Of a DNA stretch of 64,000 bases, positions 55,271-64,000 are shown piece after piece. Location: the NCBI GenBank assembly GCA_963930775.1, contig OZ005701.1:496001-560000 (forward strand), read 5' to 3'. The notes under the pieces are model-generated. The model saw only the letters and a program-made list of their open reading frames with translations. It had not been told where the DNA came from and searched no databases. The position numbers and the translations under genes were made by a program. The first letter of the stretch is position 1. Each line of letters begins with the position of its first letter. The DNA comes from Cliona cf. orientalis (taxonomy: Eukaryota; Porifera; Demospongiae; Clionaida; Clionaidae).

Positions 55271-58039
55271 ATGTCTGGAGTCAATCCCGATTGTGGTAAT
55301 TTTTAACAGATACCAGCTAGCTGTAGTATAGCTATGATGGTTAAATTATTTTATCCAATTTACAGAAATCAAAAAGATTCTCTCTGAAGTTGACGATACT
55401 TGTTTTGGTATGTATACGGCTGTGTATTGCACGGGGTGTTTTTTTGTGTGTGTGCAATCTGATATTTACAACTGATCTCACAGAGGAGAGTGACTGGAAC
55501 AATTTGGCTATTGAAAGCAAGTCCCTCTCTGCTCAGTGGGATACAGTTGCTGTATATCTTGGGCTTGAACCTTCCAAAATTTCCGAAATTAGAAGGAACA
55601 ACTCCGATGATTGTACTCGCTGTTGGAACAGTGCCTTGCTAGAGTGGATACGTAATGTGAAAAAGTTTGGAGAGCCATCATGGAGGACATTCCTGAAGGC
55701 AGTGGCTCTGGTCGACGATTCACTGTTTAAGAAATTGGCAGCCGATCACCCAGGTATGCCTCTCCATAAGGTGTAAAATGAGTTCTATGATTGGCTCTCT
55801 CTGCACAGTAAAAGATAAACTACATGAACCAATGGAGGCAAGTGCTACTGATAGCAGTTTGAACGAGTCCAAAGGTGAGCTAATGGTAGTTTTTTCAGTG
55901 TTGGCTGATTTGAGGTTGTGTCTTATTTTCAGGTGCTGAGGGAGGTACTCCAGACACAGCTGAACCAGGCAAAGCTCCCTCCTCCCCCACGTCCAGTTTG
56001 AGTCCAGAACAGAAACAGCGACGCTACGAGATAGTCAGCTCCAAATCACAAGAGATGGGAATGAAATTTCAGAAACTTTTCACTTCAACAAAGAAGTCGC
56101 TACGAGAGGAAAAGGTGCCTGTCTCGGAACTGGTTGGTCATTTAGAGTGTTTAGGCTTCATAAAGCCAACTTTCAAGGACACTGGTCTCAGTCCACTACG
56201 ACACCAGCTACCAAAACTAACGAACGCTCAACATGTGGATGATGTCATGTCTGTCGTCAAGGATTACTGTTCATTCTTTAATTACCACATTGTGGCTCAT
56301 ATAATTGAAGAGTTTGGCACCCCAAAAGTCAAAGATAACTTGGCAGCTTATAAGAAGGACTTTGAAGAGTACGCTCAGTGCTGTGTCGTTGAGGGATCGA
56401 TGAAAGTTGGTGAAATGAGTGAAGAAGGCTTTTCAAATATGTTTGTGACACTGGATGATTCATTCGAAAATTGTACTCTCAGTCACCTCAACGTCTTCAT
56501 TACTGATGTAAGAAAGATTCTCAACATATCATCAGATGTCGATCTCAGACTGTGCTACATCAACCTTGGCAGTGTAAAGCTGACCTTTCAACTCCCCCTC
56601 TCTCTCCATCAAGACATCTTTCCTCTCTCTCCCGAACAAGAAGCATCACTAGCTGCTCTAGGTGTTGTGGAGCTCTCCTGTGGGGACTACCAGTTCACTA
56701 GACAACAGAATAAGGTAAGCCATGGCTAATGACATCATTGGATGACTGGTTGACCTTTGTCCTTTATCTGTCCCGGCCGGCTATCTGGCCAGCAGGAGGT
56801 AGAGGATCCCTGTGCTTCTGATGATGAGGGATACACAGACTATGCTGACAGTGAGCCAACAATAGGCTAGTCCACTACAACCCTCATGTTGGTGTTTCAT
56901 TTCTACTAGGTATCACCGAGCTAGCGACTGGTGATAACGCTAGTATGCTGAAGACACAAGATTTCAAGCTTAAGCTTGTCAGTGAGTCTGTGATGGACGT
57001 CCCTACAAAGAGTAATTGGACTACCTTTACTGGCAAGCGAAGTAATGTTTCCTTACCCAAGCGCATGATAAAACCACAGTCTTCCTTTGCCGAAAGTTTA
57101 CTAAAGACAGGAGATTTCAAGCTCGTCAATGAGTCTCAGGCGGCGGAGGACTACTACTGCCCCGTCTGTTTGTCGCTAATGAACGAGCCCCATTTGACAA
57201 ACTGCGGACACTGCTTCTGCAAAGGCTGTATCGAGCCCATCTATCACGGTGAGCGAAAGTGCCCGATTTGCCAAGAGCCAGGCTTCAAGATCATGCCAGA
57301 CAGAGATATAGAGAGGAGGATAAAAGAATTGAAGATCTGCTGCGCAAATCACCAGAAAGGTTGCGATTGGACAGGTAAAAGAGTCAACCATGACAACCAT
57401 CTGCTAAAGCAATGCGATTATCACTCAGTCGATTGCAAACTCGAAGTGTTTGGCTGCAAAGAAAAGGTGCTACGAAGGGACCAAGCTGCACACATCAGCG
57501 ACAACATAATCCGTCACATGACCATGATAGTGGAGCAGTACGACACTAAACAGAAGGAGTATGAGAATCAACTTGGCGAAAAAGAAGCAAAAATAAGCCA
57601 ACTCGAGCAGCACATTAATGATTTTGAAGCCACCTTCTGTTCTGAGTTGGAGAGAAAGTCAGACATCAAGTGGACACCATTACACCCGTGGCATGAAATC
57701 TGCGTCATCAACGAAAAGACTCCAAAGGGTGTGAAACGGCACCGCGTTCCTGAAAATGCCGTCCCGAAAGGATCAAAGGAGATTCTTGTTCTCCTTGCCA
57801 CTCACTCTGAGTTCTCTTGGCCGCACAAGGTGACTAGCACCATCTCAGTCTTCATCGAAGAAGATGGCGTTCGATACTCAAAATTTATCAAGATCCAAAA
57901 TTACGAGCAGAAGGCTTGGAGTGACAATACGGATAATGTATGGTTGCCTTTTCCCACCAATCGTGTGGTAAATGTGGATGTTCCTGTACAGTTTGGCAAA
58001 ATGTTCTGGTGTGATGTACATATCATCGGCTATCGGTAG
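55271..58039 (+). CDS. Death domain - helical domain - RING/TRAF fusion protein
   Basis: Seven exons: 55271-55295, 55366-55407, 55484-55753, 55809-55874, 55933-56714, 56796-56850 and 56910-58039. Their lengths sum to 2,370 bases, exactly 789 codons plus stop, with phases agreeing at every junction. Exon 3 encodes a Death domain (WNNLAIESKSLSAQWDTVA, LGLEPSKISEI, CWNSALLEWI, SWRTFLKAVALVDD). Exon 5 encodes about 240 residues of an unrecognised mostly helical domain (LPKLTNAQHVDDVMSVVKDY, FNYHIVAHIIEEFGTPKVKD, EYAQCCVVEGSMKVGEM). Exon 7 adds the RING/TRAF-zinc-finger/coiled-coil/GYR-ending module almost identical to RING gene 3. The architecture suggests an intracellular death or innate-immune adaptor with ubiquitin-ligase activity. 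Alternatively exon 7 has its own promoter, or the split reflects two transcripts; RNA evidence is lacking. Confidence 0.8.
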
Positions 58040-58134
58040 ATGGTGGTGCAGATATGGTATAGTGGTGTATGGTTGAGTTGAGTAGGTATTAGATTACTAC
58101 TGTAGAGTGACCACTATCATTCTTTTCGTTCTTA
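57080..58134 (+). repeat. Duplicated RING block, copy 2
   Basis: Partner of 53041-54097, forming most of the last exon of the fusion gene and its 3' flank. Identity falls off upstream of VNESQ and again about 95 bp past the stop codon. Confidence 0.9.
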
Positions 58135-58447
58135 GCTTAATCTTGTGTGATTCAGACCCCATCCGTCATTGTGCATTCTGTATGTGTACACCTGTTAGTA
58201 ATTGGAATCCACATCACTTATTATTAGCTATTAATTTTGTGTTAATCTTTTTCATAATAATTATAGGCTATTAACTATTTGCCAACAAGCAAGTTAACAC
58301 TTAATTAACTTATGGTTCTGATATTACTTGCACCAGTCAAATATTTTGTGTCAAAATTGTAATTAATTTATAACAAATAATTATACAAAAAAAGTGGGGG
58401 TATAATAATAATATATAGCTATAAAATAATTATCATTCTAATTTTGA
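58135..58447. other. Convergent intergenic region, fusion gene / IYD
   Basis: AT-rich, with TAATAATTA-type runs and weak similarity near 58140-58215 to the flank of RING gene 3 (GTGATTCAGA, GGAATCCACA). Nothing else recognised. Confidence 0.5.
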
Positions 58448-59386
58448 TTATTTGAGTACCATGATCTTGTCCAGAGATTTCCTACTTACATCGGGCACCT
58501 TGGCATCCTCGGTAGGAAGCCCAACCGGCAAAAGTAGCATCACTTTCTCGTTCTCCGGCCGACCCAGGAGCTCCCTCAGGGATCCACCCGCATTCAAGGG
58601 GGTAGTCGTGACCGTAACAAGACCGGCTTTGTGTATAGCAGCGACAAGCATTCCAGCCGCGATCGCGGTGCTGATTTCGTAGTAGTAGTGGGCGTACTTT
58701 ACACCGTCCTCTCCAACGTGGTACTGCTGCTTCATTACTACGATTAGGTAAGGGGCATCCTCGAGGTACGGCTTTTCGTGGGTGGTATGGATGAATTTGA
58801 GATCGTTGACCCACTTGTCTCCCATCCGACGATCGTAGTTATGATACTCCTCCTCCTCCACGATGTCACGAATTTGTGACTTAATCTTTGGGTCTTGGAC
58901 AATCACAAATGTCCACGGCTCGGAATGGGCCCCAGATGGGGATGTCCCTGCCGTTTTGATGATATTCTCAATGACCTCGATCGGAATTGGTTCCTTGCTA
59001 AACTCCCTCACCGATCGTCTCTTGTTCATGGCTTCGTAAAATTCCTTCGATCTTGCGATCATTTCTTCGTTAGAGGGACGATCTGGTTTATACGGGACAT
59101 GTGGTGTGTCGGCAGAGTGTAGGGGCGGGGCTAGTAAGGAGGCATCAGGCTTTTCATCGTCAAACTCAGATAAAGGGTGTTCTCCTTTATCAAAACTAGT
59201 AATTGTCTTCGGCTTGGCTTTAGTAGTACCACTGGATGCTGGAACTTGCTTCTCGTTGCTAGGACTCTGGCCGCTTGGAGTCAAAACGTAGAGTAGAGCT
59301 GTAGCTAGTCCCACGGTGATGGTCCCCAGTAGTACCAAAGGCCAGTTGTTGAACAAGAACGGAGCGGCTTCGGCAAGTAGTGACAT
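58448..59386 (-). CDS. IYD: Iodotyrosine deiodinase (IYD)
   Basis: IYD is an FMN enzyme that reductively removes iodine (or bromine) from halotyrosines. Single exon, 312 residues. The N-terminal membrane anchor (NWPLVLLGTITVGLATALLYV, residues 14-34) is followed by a linker and the nitroreductase-fold domain: NKRRSVREFSKEPIP, the phosphate/substrate loop TSPSGAHSEPWTFVIVQD, EEEYHNYDRRMGDKWVNDL with the Glu and Tyr that clamp the substrate zwitterion, HEKPYLEDAPYLIVV with the matching Lys, GLVTVTTTPLNAG, LLGRPENEK and VPDVSRKSLDKIMV. All are colinear with human IYD (289 residues). Intronless, unlike most neighbours. Divergent from EXT2. Confidence 0.96.
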   Translation of the reverse strand: MSLLAEAAPFLFNNWPLVLLGTITVGLATALLYVLTPSGQSPSNEKQVPASSGTTKAKPKTITSFDKGEHPLSEFDDEKPDASLLAPPLHSADTPHVPYKPDRPSNEEMIARSKEFYEAMNKRRSVREFSKEPIPIEVIENIIKTAGTSPSGAHSEPWTFVIVQDPKIKSQIRDIVEEEEYHNYDRRMGDKWVNDLKFIHTTHEKPYLEDAPYLIVVMKQQYHVGEDGVKYAHYYYEISTAIAAGMLVAAIHKAGLVTVTTTPLNAGGSLRELLGRPENEKVMLLLPVGLPTEDAKVPDVSRKSLDKIMVLK

Positions 59387-59704
59387 CGTGGCAAGGAGAT
59401 GAAGGGCTCAGGGCCAGGGATTGGCACGCGCCAGCGTGTGCAGTGTGGCAGCTCGAGCAGGTGTGGACAGCAAAATGAAGCCACATGAACAGCCCCGCCT
59501 ACTCCATACATGGAGATATCAGATCCGGAATGAAAGGAAACACACACCGAGAATTTCGGTTCCATTCTACGTTAATTTGCTCTAATAATCCGTATAGTTT
59601 GTACTGAAAATTCAAACTCATCTGTGTATGCAAGAATAGACCACCACAGAAGCAGAATTCACGAAAATATGACTTTTTAGACGTCTCTTGTACATGGGAG
59701 AGAG
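59387..59704. promoter_or_regulatory. Divergent IYD/EXT2 promoter region
   Basis: 318 bases. GC-rich near the IYD side (GCACGCGCCAGCGTG at about 59423-59437), AT-rich near the EXT2 side. No TATA box or firm factor site seen. Confidence 0.45.
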
Positions 59705-60263
59705 ATGAAATTGCCGTGTTTTGGCGGCCTACCGTTCCATGCTCGCTGTAAATACCCCAGACTCTCAATACTTATCCTCTTTGCAATCATACTCCTATTT
59801 CTCGTGTTCCACCACCAACCACAGTCTACTTCCCACTCCATACGACCTACCTACAATCTACAACCAAAGCAGACGATACCTGTGGTGCTCATTAATTGGA
59901 ATAATATTAACTTGAATTCCAAGACGACATGTCATTTTCATTCATGCTTCCAAGTCAATGACTGTATATTCGACCGGGAAGATCGCATACGTGTCTACGT
60001 TCATGATCAGTATGAATTTTACAATCCCCGAACTGCACAAAGTTACGTACCAGAGGTATCAAGGGAGTATATAGAGATTTTGGATGCGATACGAAACAGT
60101 CGCTACTACGAGGGGAATATGTCACAGGCGTGTGTGATAGTGCCACCCGTAGATACGCTGAGTCAGCAGCAACATGATGTGAAGTTGGTCTCTGTCCTGC
60201 TAAACAGTCTACCAGGGTGAGTACTGCTTTCTAAGTCTTGTATAGAGAGAGAAGGGGGAGAAG

Positions 60264-60295
<32 letters not shown>

Positions 60296-62988
60296 ACAGC
60301 TTTCACTGTCTACTAAATGTCATACGTTGAGAGAATGAGAGAGGGAGGGAGAGAGAGATTTTCTTCGGTTATTGACATTTTTTCTGTCCTCATCAGCTGG
60401 AGAGATGGTGAGAATCACTTGATATTTTCCATGCTGCCTGGCTCCTACCCCGAGTTCAACAATACTCCTGACTTCTACTATGGCAGAGTGAGAAAATCGA
60501 TAATATCAAAAGTGACTGTATAAAATTTGATCCCCCCCCCCCCACACACACACATACATACATACTCGTGAACACACGTACACACAACTGTTGTTGCAGG
60601 CCATGGTGGCAGGTGGCAGTTTCTCAGCAGCCACCCACCGACACGGCTTTGACATTAGCATCCCTGTCTTCAATGCCCTCACTCACAGCACACGGCTGAG
60701 GAAAGCTGCTCAACAGATGAGGTAACTCTATTACCCCTTCCCCCAACCCCTCTAGAAAAATTAATGTGCGAAATATGTGAATTTGTGATCAGTAGCCTAC
60801 TTGCCAAAGTTACGTATTATACATGTATGCTAGCTAGCGTACTTATGGCATTTATTGTCAAGCAATTTAAACAAAGCGCAAACTGATTACCATTGTGACC
60901 AATCTGTCTGAGGATCCAAATTCCACACTCATTGATTTTCCTGGCTGCAAAAAATTGCCTACTGGGGGGGGCATTGCTGTATTAACCCGAGTACTACGAT
61001 TTGATTATACAGCTCCAGACGTTTACTACTGACCATTCTGAGTCACGGCTGGCAGCCAGAAGAGCTGACTCAGCAGCTAAACTCTCTGGCGGAGCGTCAC
61101 AAGGATACGGTGTTGGTTCTCGAGCGAGACTGTGAGCAGGTCTCCTCCTCCAAGCAGTATCCATGGAAACGATGCAGCAGTGCCCTGGGTAAGGTATACA
61201 GCTACCCAGATATTCTCAAAGTGAGTGTTTTTGATTTACTGCGATGAAATGATAGCTAAAAATTTTTCCCCTGGTTTCCAGGAATCGAGGTATTGCATTT
61301 TGTTGCCTGGAGTTAGAGAGGGAAATCCAGACTTCATGGACATGTTGATGACTGTAAGTACATTTTATATCTGTGACAAGTGATGCATTGGATTGCACTT
61401 ATCTCTCTTTTTCTCTCTCCCCCTCCCCCCCCCCCCCCCCCCCCCACCCTTCAGGGTTGCATCCCTGTACTCACCTTCATCAACAGAGACTATGTTCTTC
61501 CATTCTCTGACCTCATCGATTGGACTCGGCTCACGGTCACATGGTTGTCACATGACCTGGAGGTCGTGGTCTCAGCGCTGGAAGGATATCAAAAGAAAAT
61601 CGAGATTGAACTGAGAATGCAAATTTTTGCACACTATGACAAATATTTCTCCTCCATGGCAACCATCACCATGGCAACACTGGATATCGTCAACAGACGA
61701 GTGTTTCCGCTGGCCAAAATCAGTGAGGTAATGATGATATGATCCAAATTACAAAGTGGCTACATACATAAGTAATAATTAATATCCCAATTTATGCACA
61801 CCACCATTAGCCGTCTGGCTTGCCTGGTTTGGGTCTGGATCTACTCACCGCTCCAAAAAATGAAGGATTTACTGCAGGTACAAGCACCTCTCAAATCTTT
61901 TGAAAAAATTGCTTCATGATTAAAAATTAATAATAATTCACCACCACAGTTATCCTGACCTACAACAGAGTACATAGTTTGTTTGAGATCATCAGAAATC
62001 TGGGGAAGGTCCGCAGTCTAACAAAGGTGAGTCTGACTATAACGGGTGAAATATTTTGAGTGAAATCTTTGTTTTTGTACTTGTAGATTCTGGTTATCTG
62101 GAACAATGTTGACCAAGCTCCCCCTAGTGGTGAGAAAAGATTATTAATTTTTTGTAGAAACGAAATTAAAAAAAATGTTCTCTCTCTTCCCTCCCTCCCT
62201 CCCCTCCGCCAGTTAAACTTTGGCCTAGAGTGAAGAAACCGATACAGATCATAAGGAGCAAGTCAAACAAATTGAGCAATCGATTCTATCCCTACCCAGA
62301 AATAACGGTAAACCACTCCTGCATGCTTTTAATAATTATTAAGATGGAGAGGATTTATAATTTAATTTTTTACGTTTCGTGTAGACCTCATGTGTGTTCT
62401 CATTGGACGATGACATCACCATGCTGACTACTGATGAAATTGAGTTTGCATTCAAGGTTATTAGTGCGTAGAAATATTACCACCCCTGATTTTTTTTCTA
62501 TAAACAAGTATTAAGATACTAGTGATTTCCCGCTCTTGAAGAACCAGTAATCAATATAATCCTTGTATCACTCCCTGATATACATGTGTAGGCTTGGCAG
62601 GAGTTTCCTAATCGCCTTGTTGGTCTCCCTGGGCGTGTCCACAGCGAGCTACCCCCGGACGTGTCCACAACGAGCAGATTCCTCAAGTCATCCTCCTCCC
62701 CCTCCAAGGCTACTGGCCACTGGAAGTACGAGTCAAGCTGGCTAAATAACGTATCACTGGTGCTCACTGGAGCTGCTTTCTACCATAAGGTACACGTGTC
62801 ATTAGCTCAGAGTTTGAGAGTACTGTACTTGGAAAAAAAAGAAAATTTCATTATTGAAAAACGCGCGTTTTTCTGGTAAAAGGTCGTCAATAGCTCATAT
62901 ATAAACGTTATGAGAATTCACAAAAGTTAATGCTGATTTCTTGCATTTAATTGGATCATACGTTGTATTCGATTAACTACGTTTGACA

Positions 62989-63043
<55 letters not shown>

Positions 63044-63675
63044 GTACTATCATTTCCTGTTCACTAACGTGATGCCCCGTGAGATTCGTCAATGGGTCGA
63101 CAAGCACATGAACTGTGAGGACATCGCGATGAACTTCCTCATCAGCAACCACACTGGACTCCCACCACTAAAGGTGGGCGTGAATAACAATAATTATGAT
63201 GCCTACTTGTAGGATTAGCGTGTTTACACAGGGTATTCACTTACTTGGGCTAGCGATCAGAAACAAAATTAATAACCCCAATATGTCAATTTTGACCAGG
63301 ACCCTAGGGATGATTTTTCAAGATTTCTGGTGGAGCATAATAATATGAGCACCTACTTAATGCATGATGCCCACAGAATAATAATATTATAGCGCTAATA
63401 TATAGCATTCGCCGAATTTTTTTATTAGCCCTCTCACTTTATCGTCCCTGTAGGTCACACCAAGAAAGAAGTTCAAGTGCACCTCATGTACGTCGGATGA
63501 GGCCCTTTGGAATGACCCCGAGCACTACCTCGAGAGGGATCAATGTATTAACATCTTCACAAAGTTCTTCAAGGGAATGCCTCTCAAGGCGGTTAAATTT
63601 AGACTGGACCCTGTTCTATTTTTAGACTCTGTAGATGACAGTATCAAAGCCTACCCCAACATTGGTGACTTATGA
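59705..63675 (+). CDS. EXT2: EXT2, heparan sulfate co-polymerase subunit
   Basis: EXT2 pairs with EXT1 in the Golgi to extend heparan sulfate chains. Fourteen exons from 59705 to the stop at 63675; about 700 residues against 718 in human. Type II membrane anchor at about residues 20-40 ([15 protein letters not shown]). The N-terminal exostosin domain shows [51 protein letters not shown] and [19 protein letters not shown]. The C-terminal GT64-like domain shows [48 protein letters not shown] with a DDD triad, [29 protein letters not shown] and VTPRKKFKC. The C-terminus KAYPNIGDL matches KSFPNIGSL of human EXT2. These separate it clearly from EXT1 and EXTL genes. Confidence 0.96.
61425..61445. 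repeat. Poly-C tract in EXT2 intron
   Basis: CCCC, one T and then a long C run placed directly before the exon acceptor, serving as its pyrimidine tract. Confidence 0.93.
62991..63041. repeat. (TC)n microsatellite at an EXT2 acceptor
   Basis: Pure TC run of about 25 units ending in the CACAG acceptor of the penultimate exon. Confidence 0.95.
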
Positions 63676-64000
63676 ACCACTAATTTTAAACATTTCATCA
63701 ATCAGTCAATGTGTCATTCAAGTTTGAAAAAGAATTAATTTTGAGGAAGTATGGAAGAAGCTATAGCTAGCTATATTATTGGATTAAGTAGCATGTTCAG
63801 GACCATGATAGCTGCTTTCATCTGCTTTATAATTATTTTGGTCGTTATTCCAGCTCCAGTCTTGCCATTAGCTCCATGCAGGAATTACTGATAACAGCAC
63901 TGTCAGCTCAGTTTTCAGTGCTACGATATTATTATTACATATTAGAGGTACGTAGGCCACATTCTTGCGTGCATGTAAATAATATGATTGTGTAATCATG
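63676..64000. other. 3' flank of EXT2 with dispersed repeat
   Basis: AT-rich. A repeat at about 63793-63856 (GTTCAGGACCATGATAGC, GCTTTCATCTGCT, TTCCAGCTCCA) matches 39980-40050. No gene seen to the window end. Confidence 0.6.

Noticed and set aside
55998-56729. Separate gene starting at 55998
   Set aside because: The apparent first codon there is TTG; the frame continues upstream in phase through exons 1-4 carrying the Death domain.

Overview
The window is intron-rich metazoan nuclear DNA. Exons are short, introns are mostly 50-400 bp and AT-rich, and gene spacing is compact, often with 100-320 bp between divergent genes. The gene content (CEP290, INCENP, AEBP2, EXT2, IYD, phenylalanine hydroxylase) is animal. 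Two receptor tyrosine kinases with a Frizzled-type cysteine-rich ectodomain and a death-domain/RING-TRAF family suggest an early-branching animal. A demosponge of the Amphimedon type is my best guess, but this is inference. No database search was possible, and every product name rests on recognised motifs and remembered family sequences.

Layout. 1-8362: a head-to-head pair of receptor tyrosine kinases (the left one runs off the window), with Frizzled-like CRD, one membrane span and a MET-like kinase. 8705-12484: AEBP2-like zinc-finger protein and LYAR, both on the minus strand. 12796-18827: INCENP, divergent from LYAR. 19153-23591: an unrecognised EF-hand/coiled-coil gene on the minus strand. 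23745-39461: CEP290 in about 40 exons, divergent from the EF-hand gene across only about 150 bp. 40396-49351: three tandem aromatic amino acid hydroxylases on the minus strand, one a normal PAH and two paralogs lacking the C-terminal tetramerisation helix. 49479-50350: a HINT-type histidine-triad hydrolase. 50510-58039: four RING/TRAF-zinc-finger genes sharing an unrecognised C-terminal domain; the fourth is fused by splicing to a Death domain and a further unrecognised helical domain. 58448-59386: intronless iodotyrosine deiodinase. 59705-63675: EXT2 heparan sulfate polymerase.

Functional threads. The genes do not form one pathway. The three hydroxylases (making tyrosine) and IYD (recycling halotyrosine) both touch tyrosine chemistry. 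CEP290 and its divergent partner may both be ciliary. LYAR and INCENP share a promoter with proliferation-type motifs. The RING cluster looks like a locally expanding immune or cell-death adaptor family.

Non-coding content. Nine short non-autonomous inverted-repeat DNA transposons (MITE-like) lie in introns or between genes, two with Harbinger-like 3-bp target duplications and several with TA targets. A four-unit roughly 280-bp tandem array sits in a CEP290 intron. There are many poly-C/poly-G and (TC)n tracts and one perfect 18-bp-stem hairpin. I saw no rRNA, tRNA, CRISPR array, retrovirus-like element or intact transposase.
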